In this document: positions 52,671 through 62,800 of the stretch, in pieces
How positions within the stretch are numbered: the first letter of the stretch is position 1
Layout of the letters: every line of letters starts with the position of its first letter
Assembly: GCA_934525675.1 (NCBI GenBank)
Contig: CAKSZH010000011.1
Location: forward strand, 25,319 to 89,318
Source: an uncultured Eubacteriales bacterium
Lineage (GTDB): Bacteria > Bacillota > Clostridia > Oscillospirales > CAG-272
Direction of reading: 5' to 3'
DNA: 64,000 nt
Notes under the pieces: generated by a model
Told to the model about the DNA's origin: nothing
Database searches by the model: none
What the model saw: the letters and a program-made list of their open reading frames with translations, nothing else
Translations under genes and position numbers: made by a program

Positions 52671-54227
52671 TCAGTTGTCTCCGGACGTGCCGAGATTACC
52701 GGCGGTAGCCGGAATTTCCGAGGGAACCGCGCGGTCGGACTCCGGCGTTTCCGTAGGGGCGGGGGAGGCGGAAACACTTTCCGCTGTCCTGCTTTCCTCA
52801 CCGGATTGCTGTTCTGCCGGAACGGGAGTCGCTGTGCCGACTGAAACATCGGTTGCGGGGGCGGATTCCGTCACCGGAGCTTTCGCACTGTCCGTACCCG
52901 GAACCGCACCGTTGTCCGTCAGGACGTCCGTGCCGGAGGGGATACCCGTTCCGTCGTCTCCACTGTCCGGAAGATCGGAATTTTCCACTTCATTTAGAGA
53001 AACGCTGGTGGTATGCGCGATCGGTTTCCATGTTACCTTGGTCAGGAACGCGACCCAGCTGATCGGAATGTAGGTCGCCATGAAAATCGGGAAGGTGAAG
53101 AACGAAAGTATCTTTTTCCATGCGGGGGCGTGAATGTTCTTCCATTCGTAAATGCCGGTGGATGCACCGATGATGAACATCAGAAGATACACACTCGCAC
53201 AGGTTTTGGCAACCTCCCGCAGTTCAATATTCAGAAGCGATGGGTTGATGATGCCGTAAATAAACGCTGCCGCGTTGACAAGGATTGCAACCGAGCTGAT
53301 GAAGAACATCGGTGCCACGGTGCAGAACATATCGTAGAACGAAAAGCCCTTGCCGGTGAAAATCCCCTTGAGGAGCTGCCCGCCGTGCTTGCGGATGACC
53401 TGCAAGAAGCCCTTCGACCAGCGCAGTCTCTGGTGCCAGGATTGGCTGAATTTTTTGGGTTGCTCATCATAGAGCATTGCCGCGTGGCAGTAAGTGATCT
53501 TTTCGCCCTTGATGATGTTGTCAATGGTGAATTCAATGTCCTCGGTCAGAAGGTAATGCTTCCAGCCGCCCTGCTTATTGATGATGTCTTTGCAGACAAG
53601 GAATCCCGTGCCGGAGATGGCACAGCTGGTACCGAGCAGGGTACGCGCGTTGTTGAGGTGGCGCGCCTCGTGCAGGAACCACAGGGAGTATCCGGAAGAA
53701 ATCCAGTTGTCGCCGTAGTTCTTCGAGTTGCGGTAACTCGTGACAATGCGGTTTCCGGCGGAGAAACACTTATCCATCTCGCGGACGTATCTGCGGTCGA
53801 GCAGGTTGTCGGCATCGATGACAAAGAATCCGTCGTAATAATCTTTCCCCTTCAGCTTGCGGATACAGCGGAGCAGGTAGTCAAGTGCATAGCCCTTGCC
53901 CACCTTCTGCATATTATGGCGCACAAAAACCGTGGCACCGTGTTCCTCTGCGACCGTGTGGGTCGAGTCGGTACAGTTGTCGGCTACCACATACGCGTCC
54001 AGCAGTTCTGTGGGATAGTCCTGCTCCCGGATACTGTCAAGGAGCTGCCCGATCACGTTTTCCTCATTCCGTGCGGAAATCAGAATCGCATATCGGTGAG
54101 ACGGTTCTACATCCGGATAGGTTTTCGGCTTCCGGAAGCTGGCGACGATCAGGTACACGTACTGGTACGCGTACAGGGCGGTAAACAGTATCGCCATCAC
54201 CAGATTGAATGTTACAATCCATTCCAT
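52671..54227 (-). CDS. GT2 membrane glycosyltransferase with a disordered tail
   Basis: 518 residues. An N-terminal membrane segment, a GT-A catalytic domain with DAD (138-140), TED (228-230) and QRLRW (266-270), and three to four C-terminal membrane segments (about 302-400) match processive synthases of the hyaluronan/cellulose/PgaC type. It probably makes a polymer at the cell surface. Residues 411-518 are low-complexity (rich in Thr, Ser, Pro, Glu, Asp) with no known domain. No partner for polymer export is adjacent. Confidence 0.87.
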   Translation of the reverse strand: MEWIVTFNLVMAILFTALYAYQYVYLIVASFRKPKTYPDVEPSHRYAILISARNEENVIGQLLDSIREQDYPTELLDAYVVADNCTDSTHTVAEEHGATVFVRHNMQKVGKGYALDYLLRCIRKLKGKDYYDGFFVIDADNLLDRRYVREMDKCFSAGNRIVTSYRNSKNYGDNWISSGYSLWFLHEARHLNNARTLLGTSCAISGTGFLVCKDIINKQGGWKHYLLTEDIEFTIDNIIKGEKITYCHAAMLYDEQPKKFSQSWHQRLRWSKGFLQVIRKHGGQLLKGIFTGKGFSFYDMFCTVAPMFFISSVAILVNAAAFIYGIINPSLLNIELREVAKTCASVYLLMFIIGASTGIYEWKNIHAPAWKKILSFFTFPIFMATYIPISWVAFLTKVTWKPIAHTTSVSLNEVENSDLPDSGDDGTGIPSGTDVLTDNGAVPGTDSAKAPVTESAPATDVSVGTATPVPAEQQSGEESRTAESVSASPAPTETPESDRAVPSEIPATAGNLGTSGDN

Positions 54228-54465
54228 TTCAAATAATCCTTATTCAAGGCAAAGAATCCGCCTGCATAAAACCCGGAATGACCCGACGATCAACATGCCG
54301 GATCACGTTTCTGCATGACGCCTCCTGCCGCGGACGGCACGGAGACTGACGGTGGACGTTATGGGATGCGCTTCGCGGAACCGTTGTTCCGCGCGGCAAA
54401 CAGGATATTAACTATTCTATCATAGACCAGAATGCGCCAAAAGTCAAGAGCCGGAGCGAAAAAAG
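54228..54465. other. Intergenic region, no gene seen
   Basis: 240 bases between two minus-strand genes. It should hold the glycosyltransferase promoter, but I cannot place one with confidence. Short AT-rich patches lie near 54405-54430. Confidence 0.4.
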
Positions 54466-55992
54466 TTAACGGAGCGGGAATTTTGACGGGTCGTTCCCGG
54501 CTTTTTTCATGCTGCCGAGGACGCCGAGTCCGATGGGAAGCGAGATCACAAGCGCGAACAGGTCGGAAACGGGCTGCGCGAAGAGAATGCCCGTCAGCGG
54601 GTCGCCGCCGCACGACTGCACGATCAGCGGGAGCAGAAGGACGGCGGGAACGAAGGTCAGTCCCTGGCGCGCCATTGCGACAACCGTGGCGCGGACGGTG
54701 AGACCGATGTTCTGGAGCATCATGTTGCACAGGATGACCCAGGACATGAGGGGAATGGTGAGGAGCTGGAGGCGGAGCGCCGCGGCGGCAATCCTTGCGG
54801 ATTCCTCACTGCTGCCGACGACGGCGTGTGTCAGCGGTCCGGCAAAGGCAAAGCCGACGACGGACAGAACACAGAGCACGAGAAAGGAAATCTTCAGACA
54901 GAAATAGTATGCGCGTCTGACGCGGTCATATTTCCCCGCGCCGAAATTGAAGCCGCAGACCGGCTGAAAGCCCTGCCCGAAGCCGATGAGCGCGGAGGAC
55001 AGGAACTGCGTGATCTTGGCAACGCCGGTCAGTGCCGCCTGCGCTGCGTCGATCGCCGCGTCGCCGACAAGGTAAATGCCGACCGCATGGTTGAGGCAGG
55101 AGGTCGCCACCGAGGCAAGCCCCTGGCGCGCCAGCGAGGGAAGTCCGCCCTGCACGATGCCGCGGAAATAAAACGGGCGGAAGCAGGCGGTTTTGCCGAA
55201 GCGGATCTTGACATTGTCGCTTCTCTGCAGCCCGATGAAAAGCAACAGAAAGCTGACCAGCTGACTGATGATGGTCGCAAGCGCCGCGCCCGCAACGCCC
55301 ATGCCGAAGCCGTAGGGCATCCGGAAGCCGAAGAGCGGGTCGCCCGTGCGGAAAATGAGAATGGGATCGAGTACGATGTTGATTGCCGCGCCGGAACAGA
55401 GTCCGATCATGGCGAAGAAGGCATTGCCCTGCATCCGGAGCTGGTTGTTGAGCACCAGCGACGCAGTCATCCACGGCGCGCCGATGAGAATGAAGGTCAT
55501 ATAATCAAGCGTTGCCGCAACGGTTGCGTCGGTTTTTGCGCCGAGCAGATGCGCGAGCGGTGTGCGGAAGAGAAGCCCGAAGACGGCGATTGCAAGTCCG
55601 ATGAGCGCCGCGTACACAAATCCTGCGGTCGCCATGGTTTCCGCGTCACCGACATCCCGTCTGCCGAGCGCACGGGAAATGTAGTTCCCGGAGCCGTGCC
55701 CGCAGAAATATCCGAACGCCTGAATGACGGACATGAGCGGCAGGACGATGCCGACCGCCGCCACCATGCTGTCCGAATCCAGCTGACGCACAAAAAAGGT
55801 GTCGGCGAGATTGTAGAACGAGGTGATGAGCATGCTCACGATGGTGGGGAGCGCAAACTTTACGACGAGCTTTTCCACCGGCTCGGTCGTCATGCGGATA
55901 TACTTTGCCTCCGCCGCGGCATCTGTACCGGGTTCCGGTTGCCGCTGTTCTGCCGGGTTTGTCTGTTTGGTTTTCGGCTGTTCTTCCGGCAT
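54466..55992 (-). CDS. MATE family efflux transporter, MepA-like
   Basis: 508 residues. A proline- and glutamine-rich N-terminal tail (30 residues) precedes 12 membrane segments, with KFALPTIVSMLITSFYNLADTFFV, typical of the MepA group of drug/sodium antiporters. GAGGG precedes the ATG and the gene has its own promoter. Its closest relatives in the window are the other two MATE pumps, but it is clearly a different subfamily. Confidence 0.88.
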   Translation of the reverse strand: MPEEQPKTKQTNPAEQRQPEPGTDAAAEAKYIRMTTEPVEKLVVKFALPTIVSMLITSFYNLADTFFVRQLDSDSMVAAVGIVLPLMSVIQAFGYFCGHGSGNYISRALGRRDVGDAETMATAGFVYAALIGLAIAVFGLLFRTPLAHLLGAKTDATVAATLDYMTFILIGAPWMTASLVLNNQLRMQGNAFFAMIGLCSGAAINIVLDPILIFRTGDPLFGFRMPYGFGMGVAGAALATIISQLVSFLLLFIGLQRSDNVKIRFGKTACFRPFYFRGIVQGGLPSLARQGLASVATSCLNHAVGIYLVGDAAIDAAQAALTGVAKITQFLSSALIGFGQGFQPVCGFNFGAGKYDRVRRAYYFCLKISFLVLCVLSVVGFAFAGPLTHAVVGSSEESARIAAAALRLQLLTIPLMSWVILCNMMLQNIGLTVRATVVAMARQGLTFVPAVLLLPLIVQSCGGDPLTGILFAQPVSDLFALVISLPIGLGVLGSMKKAGNDPSKFPLR

Positions 55993-56024
55993 GTCGGTCC
56001 CTCGTTACGCTTATTATTCATTTA

Positions 56025-56053
56025 ATTTTAACATATTATATGCGCTTTGTCAA
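56025..56053 (-). promoter_or_regulatory. Promoter of the MepA-like pump
   Basis: Minus strand TTGACA (56053-56048), 17-base spacer, TAAAAT (56030-56025). Confidence 0.8.
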
Positions 56054-56133
56054 GCCGGGAACCGGAAAGGCAGGGAAGATGGGCATTTTGCGCGGAAAAC
56101 CTGTGAAAGGGGGACGCTTTTTCGGCACATCCC

Positions 56134-56163
56134 TTGACTTGACGCGGCGGAATATGGTAAAAT
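56134..56163 (+). promoter_or_regulatory. Promoter of the GH3 gene
   Basis: TTGACT at 56134-56139, 18-base spacer, TAAAAT at 56158-56163, 60 bases before the start codon. Confidence 0.65.
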
Positions 56164-56222
56164 CAAACCGATTACCGACAGACCGGGCGGATGAAACACC
56201 GGCAGTCGGCGGAGGGAAACAT

Positions 56223-59200
56223 ATGACGGAACAGGAAAAGAAAACAGAACAGATGCGGCGTTTTGCAACGGTGGAAGAGCGGCGTGCGCTTGCCGGGCGG
56301 ATCGCCGCCGGGGGCGCGGTGCTTCTGAAAAACGAAGGAAACCTTTTGCCGTTTTCGGGGAGCACGCGCGTGGCGGTGTTCGGGCGGACGCAGATCAATA
56401 CCATCAAGGGCGGCACCGGCTCCGCAAACTGTGATTGCGAGTACACCGTCAGCTTTCTGGACGGCATCCGCGGGGCGGGAATTCCGGTGGACGAACATCT
56501 TGCGGACGTTTACCGAACCTGGACGGCGGCGCACCCCATCCCCAGCTTCGGCGTGTGGGGAAGCGGAATGCACTGCGCACCGGAAATGTCGCTTGACGAT
56601 ACGATCCTTGCGGACGCGGAGAAAAACGCCGACGCGGCGATTGTCGTGATCGGCAGGACCGCCGGGGAAAACGAGGATGTTGCCTTTGGCGAGGGAGACT
56701 GGTATCTGTCTGCGGACGAGCGGAACATGCTCGGCGCGGTGGTCTCCCGTTTCCCGGGCAGAACGGCGGTGCTTGTCAACAGCGGGGGACTGATCGATTT
56801 TTCCTTTGCGGATACCTTCGGCGTGTCGGCGTTGCTTCTTTGCTTCATGCCGGGTATGGAAGGCGCGCGGGCGATCGGCGATATTCTCGCAGGTCGTGTG
56901 ACTCCGTCCGGAAAGCTGACCGCGACCGTGGCAAAGAACTATGAGGATTACCCCTCCGCGGGGCATTTCGGACAGACGGGCGGCGGCATTATCCAGGACT
57001 ATGTGGAGGATATCTACGTCGGCTACCGCTATTTCCTGACCTTTGCAAAAGAAAAGATCCGTTATCCGTTCGGATTCGGACTGTCCTATACGACGTTCGG
57101 TTTTTCGGAAAGTTCCGCGTCGGAGAAAGACGGGATCATTACGGTTTCCTGCCGCGTGACCAACACGGGAGGAACCTATTCCGGGCGCGAGGTCGCGCAG
57201 GTGTATTTCTCGTCCCCGCAGCCGGAGGACGGCGCAAAGCTGTACCGCCCCCGCCGGGTGCTTGCGGGCTTTGCCAAAACAAAAACGCTCCTGCCAGGCG
57301 AGAGCGAGACCGTGACCGTTTCGTTCCCCCTCTCCGATCTTGCGTCGTTTGACGATACCGGCGTGACGGGACACCGCGACTGCTTTGTCACCGAGGCGGG
57401 CGACTATCGTGTCTTCCTCGGGAACTCTTCTTTTGCGGACACCGAAGTCTTTCTGTATCACCAGAAGGAAACGGTGTTCTCGGAAACACTCACCCACCTC
57501 GGTACCTCGCTTCCCGCGCGCCTGTGCGGCGACGGGAGCATGGAAACACTCGAGACCATTCCGGTCGATCCCCGGGCGGGACTCCGTATCTCCTCGGACG
57601 GAGAGACCGTGGTTCCCGCCGGCGCGGTTGCCGCGTCCGATACGGAGATTGAAGCCGATCTTTCCGCACTCCATGCGGGACAGTCGGTCACCTACCGCCT
57701 CATTGCCGGTGCGTCGGGCGGATATACCCTCCGCTTTGACGGGAACGCTTCCGGGCGATTTTCGGATTACGGAGAGCTGTCGCTCGGCGGCGTGACGCTT
57801 ACGGATTTTGATGCCGACCTGTCCTCCGCGGGCGGCGCCGGGATCATCCTGCCGTCCGGTGCGTCCGATCTGACCGTCACGGCAAAACGGGATTTCCCGC
57901 CCGTCACCGCGCTGGTTTTCCGCAAGGTCAATTCCGTGTTCCGCATCAGCGGGAAGGGAAGCACGACCTTCCCGGCGACCGGGTTCTTTGAAAGCGCTTA
58001 CGGGCTGAATGTCAAGCACTTTTCGGACGGCGGCGACGGCGCGCCTGTCAGCGTGCTGTCGAACTTCTGGAATCCCGGAAAGTTTGTTACCTATAAGCTA
58101 TATGCCGAAGAGGCGGGTATTTACGACCTGACGCTCCGCTACGCCAACTACCGTGACGATACGGTGCTGTCGGACGCGTGCGCGCTGTTCGTGTCCAACG
58201 TCGGACAGCCGATCGCCCCCGTCCCCGTCCGCCATACCTGCGAAAGGGAGGACCAGCTCCACCTGACCGACGTGACTGCCCCCGTGCAGATCGCGCTTCC
58301 CGCGGGAGAATGTTACTTCAAGCTGGTTTCCGCCATGTGGCAGTTCCCGGACGTGGTCAGCTTTACTCTGACGCGCTCGGAGAAGGGAATGACGATGAAA
58401 CAGGAGGAGGTTTCCGCCGACGGGAACGCAACCTCCGCCGGCTATGAGCCGAGCCTCATCTCCGACGACCGCGACGCGCCCCGTGCGCCCGTCACGCTCC
58501 CCGATGTGGCGGACGGCAGGCATACGATGGAAGAGCTGCTTGCCGTCATGTCCGACGACGACCTTATCCGCCTTGTGTCCGGAAACCCCCGCAACAAGAA
58601 CGAAACGGGAATCTCCGGCTGCATCTGCCCCGCGTTTCTCCGTTTCGGCATCCCCCCGCTGGAGACTGCCGACGGACCTCTCGGGCTTCGCATCAACGCG
58701 CTGACCACGGCGTTCCCGAGCGGTTCTATGCTCGCAAGCTCGTGGGATCCGGCTCTTGCCGGGGAATTCGGCGGAGCGATCGGCATGGAGTCGGTGCTCT
58801 TCGATGTGGATATCTGGCTGGCGCCCGGCATCAACATCAGCCGCGACCCGCGTTGCGGACGCAACTTTGAATACTATTCCGAGGACCCGCTTCTCTCTTC
58901 CGGGATTGCAGTCGCCGTGACGCGCGGCGTGCAGGCATACGGCACGGCGGTCTGCGTCAAGCATTTTGCCGTCAACAACACCGAACACGAGCGGCTCAAA
59001 TCCGACAGCCGTGTATCCGCCCGCGCGGAACGGGAGATCTACCTGCGCAACTTTGAGCGTGTGCTCCGGGAGGGCGCCCCGTGGAGCGTCATGTCCTCCT
59101 ATAACCATGTCAACGACCGCAAGGTGAGCGAACAGCGCGAGCTGATCACCGACATCGCCCACGGCGAATGGGGCTGGGACGGCGTAATCCTCTCCGACTG

Positions 59201-59402
59201 GGACAATGATTCGAGCCATGTCAGGGAGCTGCTTGCGGGGCAGGACATCAAGATGTCCGCAGGCGACCCGGAGGCGGTATCTGCGGCGCTTGCCGACGGC
59301 ACGCTTTCGCGTCGTGATCTGGAGATCCCCGCCGCGCGTATCCTCCGGCTGGTCATGAAGACCCGCGCGTTCCGCAGGTACCGGGAACAAAACGGGGTAT
59401 GA
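56223..59402 (+). CDS. GH3 beta-glucosidase with permuted domain order
   Basis: 1059 residues. The usual C-terminal GH3 domain comes first (GAVLLKNEGNLLPF at 31-44 to FGFGLSYTTF at 283-292), then a fibronectin-like domain (about 300-400), a beta-rich insertion (about 410-750), and last the catalytic (alpha/beta)8 domain from about 767. Catalytic-domain motifs are KHFAVNN (913-919) and the nucleophile Asp992 in LSDWD. A reversed order is known from Butyrivibrio and Ruminococcus beta-glucosidases. No signal peptide, so intracellular, acting on imported oligosaccharides. CGGAGGG precedes ATG 56223; the frame extends further upstream through the promoter. Confidence 0.9.
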   Translation: MTEQEKKTEQMRRFATVEERRALAGRIAAGGAVLLKNEGNLLPFSGSTRVAVFGRTQINTIKGGTGSANCDCEYTVSFLDGIRGAGIPVDEHLADVYRTWTAAHPIPSFGVWGSGMHCAPEMSLDDTILADAEKNADAAIVVIGRTAGENEDVAFGEGDWYLSADERNMLGAVVSRFPGRTAVLVNSGGLIDFSFADTFGVSALLLCFMPGMEGARAIGDILAGRVTPSGKLTATVAKNYEDYPSAGHFGQTGGGIIQDYVEDIYVGYRYFLTFAKEKIRYPFGFGLSYTTFGFSESSASEKDGIITVSCRVTNTGGTYSGREVAQVYFSSPQPEDGAKLYRPRRVLAGFAKTKTLLPGESETVTVSFPLSDLASFDDTGVTGHRDCFVTEAGDYRVFLGNSSFADTEVFLYHQKETVFSETLTHLGTSLPARLCGDGSMETLETIPVDPRAGLRISSDGETVVPAGAVAASDTEIEADLSALHAGQSVTYRLIAGASGGYTLRFDGNASGRFSDYGELSLGGVTLTDFDADLSSAGGAGIILPSGASDLTVTAKRDFPPVTALVFRKVNSVFRISGKGSTTFPATGFFESAYGLNVKHFSDGGDGAPVSVLSNFWNPGKFVTYKLYAEEAGIYDLTLRYANYRDDTVLSDACALFVSNVGQPIAPVPVRHTCEREDQLHLTDVTAPVQIALPAGECYFKLVSAMWQFPDVVSFTLTRSEKGMTMKQEEVSADGNATSAGYEPSLISDDRDAPRAPVTLPDVADGRHTMEELLAVMSDDDLIRLVSGNPRNKNETGISGCICPAFLRFGIPPLETADGPLGLRINALTTAFPSGSMLASSWDPALAGEFGGAIGMESVLFDVDIWLAPGINISRDPRCGRNFEYYSEDPLLSSGIAVAVTRGVQAYGTAVCVKHFAVNNTEHERLKSDSRVSARAEREIYLRNFERVLREGAPWSVMSSYNHVNDRKVSEQRELITDIAHGEWGWDGVILSDWDNDSSHVRELLAGQDIKMSAGDPEAVSAALADGTLSRRDLEIPAARILRLVMKTRAFRRYREQNGV

Positions 59403-59460
59403 TTGTATTTGCCCGGCACGGTCTGCGTACTGCCCGGAAACCGATGTCATTCTCTGTGTA

Positions 59461-59490
59461 AAAGCCGACGGGATCCCCGTCGGCTTTCCT
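59461..59490 (+). terminator. Terminator of the GH3 gene
   Basis: AAAGCCGACGGG / CCGTCGGCTTT around a short loop, followed by CCTTGCG. A T-tract is short (TTT within the stem end). Confidence 0.7.
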
Positions 59491-59529
59491 TGCGTATTTC
59501 GAGAAATGTGACATTTCTTCAAAACAGTA

Positions 59530-59572
59530 TTGTGCAAATTGCACAATTCAAATATTAGTGCAATTTGCACAA
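59530..59572. promoter_or_regulatory. Two tandem 17-base palindromic operators
   Basis: TTGTGCAAATTGCACAA at 59530-59546 is a perfect palindrome about a central base. A second copy, TAGTGCAATTTGCACAA at 59556-59572, differs at two positions. Centres are 26 bases apart. They lie between the GH3 terminator and the promoter of the exported protein. The regulator is unknown. Confidence 0.65.
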
Positions 59573-59703
59573 CTATTTCTATCGATTCTGTGCAGAAATA
59601 ACACACCAAACAAAAAAGCGGTTACAAAAACGGGAATTACGTCTAATCATGACAAAAAAGTTGCGTTTGTTTGCTTTTTGTTTGTTAAATTTTGAAAAAA
59701 GTA

Positions 59704-59732
59704 TTGCATTTTGTGAGGGAATGTGCTACAAT
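59704..59732 (+). promoter_or_regulatory. Promoter of the exported wall-binding protein
   Basis: TTGCAT at 59704-59709, 17-base spacer, TACAAT at 59727-59732. The region 59573-59836 is AT-rich, holds no supportable gene and includes a 100-base leader. Confidence 0.6.
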
Positions 59733-59836
59733 GTAAGACACAAAGATGCCCTTTTCGTGCTCCTTTGTACATCTGACGTATTTTCGGACCGTATCGGATC
59801 CGGGGATCAATATTTTTTTCATATGGAGGGAAAACA

Positions 59837-62800
59837 ATGAAAAAATTCTTGGCAGTTGTTCTTGCTGTCCTGATGGTAGCCGGCGTTTGCATGGTTCCCG
59901 TTATGGCAGAAGAACAGGAAACCCTGCCGGACGCATTCTATGTCTATTCCGGTGAGACCGGCGTGACACAGATGTCCGGTGTTCCCGCAATGAGCGGGTG
60001 GACGGTCTGCCAGACCGTCAATATCGACGCATCGACCGGGAAGGTCGGCATAGCTCAGCTTTCTCCCAACGGAGAATTCTGGGATACCGGTGTGATTTAC
60101 GACATCGCAACCGGCATGATCTCTTCCCAGCTCGGCGAATCCGTTACGGTTTCGACGTCCAAGGTTACCGCCGCAGGCCCGACTTTCTTTGCGGTAACGT
60201 TTGACGGAACCACCGAACTGGTGTATGTCAACGGCGTGCTTGCCGCTACCATCACCGGATTCGACGCGGCAAGCGTTCCGGAATACCTCGCTCCCGCATA
60301 TGTCTGCGCGGACGGTTGCTACGACGCAACCAAGCCCGGCTTCACGACCGATGCACAGATTACGACGGCGGCTCTGTCCGTGTTCTCCCGTGTACTGAGC
60401 GCCGTGCAGATCGCAACCATTTACGATTCCCTCGGACTCGGCGATTCCAACTATTCGTCCGTTGTCTCCGACGCAAACGTGTGGTACAGCATTGACAATA
60501 CCAAGGAACTGGTTGTCAAGCATCAGGTCATTGATATGGCTTCCATCAAGGCGGATACCTCCTTTATGGCGAACGGCTATACCAAGGTCACGACCATCAT
60601 GATCCCCGAGAAGACCTATGAGGAAGGTTCCATGATCGGTATCGCACAGATCCGTGGCGCAGTCGCAGGCTCTTTCTATGCCAGCGTTGCGTACGATCTC
60701 GGCACCGGTCTGGTCTCCATGCCCTGGATCTACAAGAGCGGCGTTACCTGGTGGGTCATCGACGAGCAGATTGCACGTCCCGCTACCGGTAACGTGCAGT
60801 TCATCGAAACGATGGACGGCAACGGCAACATCTGTGTGTATGTCAACGGTCAGCTCGCAATGAAGGCGCATCCGAATGCGGAAGCAACCGATGCAAGCGG
60901 CTCCCTTGTGTACATCATGAACTTCATCAAGGGTGGCGACGCCTACCAGACTTCCAACTCGGTCATGGTGCTTGGCGATTACCTGAACCCGAAGCTCACC
61001 AACACCTACGACGCGCACTTCTATGATGAAGTCAACGGTGCGTACAACGGCTGGCAGGGCTCCTACGTGGATAACTCCTACACCAGATACGGCACGATCG
61101 TTCTTTCTGCGAAGGGCTACAAGCTGGAAGCCAATGCCGGCGCAATTCCTTCCTTCTATAAGGGCGGCGCAGGCGTGGATTCGCTCAAGTCCGTGTCCAA
61201 CCTGAACGTACTCGGCAACTGGTACAATGAGGAGTTCTTCAATCTTTCCAATGTGGACAACCCGATCATCGGACTGACTGCTCCTTATGAATACACCTAC
61301 AACAATGACGGCATCAGCCTCGGAAACGGTTATACCAAGGTCGCTGTTTACTACATTCCCGACAATTCCAACGGTAAGATCAAGGAGAACGAGGGCTGGA
61401 TCAACGTCTTTACGGATGTCTGCGTCAACTCGATCGACGAGACCAATGCATATGACGGTATCCGCTATGACATCGGATCCGGTAAGGTTCTCTCCACGCT
61501 GACCGCAAACTTCTACCGTTGGGGTCAGGTTGCTCACCCTGTCAAGACGAGCGGATTCACCGTATTCGCTATGACCTTTGACGGACACGCACTCAGAGTC
61601 TGGGTGAACGGGGAGCTTGCGTTCTACGCGAGCGACAACGAAGCGCTTCCGGCAAATTCTTTGCCCTACGGCGCTTATGCACAGACCACGGGCAGAGGAC
61701 TTGGCGAACGCGGACTTACCACCGAGAACCACGCAACCGCAATCAAGAACTCCTACAACGGTAATGATGCATACCAGGCGTTCGGCGTTATGCTTTCCTA
61801 TGAGGCAGGCTACACCGGCGTTGCAAACCAGGGTGCGATCGAAGAGCTGACCGCTTCCGCGGCGAGGATCGCGTCCAATCTTGCAGGCACGCACATCCAC
61901 ACCTGGGGCGAATGGAACTACACCGGCGAGGGCGCACTGGAGCCCACCTGTACCAAGGGCGGTGTCCAGACCAGAACCTGCTCCGGATGCGGCAAGCTGG
62001 AAACCAAGGCGGTTCCCGCAAACGGTCATACCTGGGGCGCATGGACGGTAACCAAGGAGCCTACCCTCACCGAGAACGGTTCCAAGTTCAGAACCTGCAG
62101 CACCTGTCAGGAAACCCAGACGGTTGAGATCGAACCTCTGATCTCCGCTGTCAACTACAACGGTGTGATGGGCAAGACCCCGTACTTCACGTTTGATTTC
62201 TCCGAGGAGGGCGGTCTGACCGACATCTTCAAGCAGAATCTTGCGGAAAAGAGCGAGGCGTTCACCAGCCAGACGAAGATTTCCGTTCTGAAGATCCCGA
62301 ACCGTGTATATGCATCTGGCTCCCTTGTTGCAATCGCACCTGTTTCCACGGGTGACCTCGGCTTTGACATCGGCGCCGCTTACGACCTCGGAACGGGTCT
62401 CGTATCTCCCCTCAGCACGTATTATACGGATATTGTCACGCAGAACGCGGTCAAGGCGACCGGTGTTGTGGAATTCGTTGAGATCGTTACCGCAACCGAC
62501 CTCAAGGTCTATGTGAACGGCGAACTCGCGCTCCATTCCCAGAACAGCGGTGACGCTGAGGCTTACCGCGATCTCTTCACGAGCGGCAAGTACAAGGTAC
62601 TGCACGCTAACCTTGCAGGCGACAAGGAATCCAACGTGTATGCGCGTTACGGCGTCAAGACCATGTACGGTGCGGCATACAACGATGTGGAAGTTACGGA
62701 TGCGATGATCACGAAGATGTACAAGATGTCCACTCCCGCGCTGGAGCAGATCATCGATACCTCCGCAATCCCCGCGTACAAGAATATTACCGGTAAGACT

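Noticed and set aside
59565..59840. A 91-residue plus frame in the AT-rich leader
   Set aside because: It crosses the promoter at 59704-59732 and has no binding site.
59819..62605. A 928-residue minus frame opposite the exported protein
   Set aside because: The plus strand has a signal peptide and repeated modules; codon pattern favours the plus frame.
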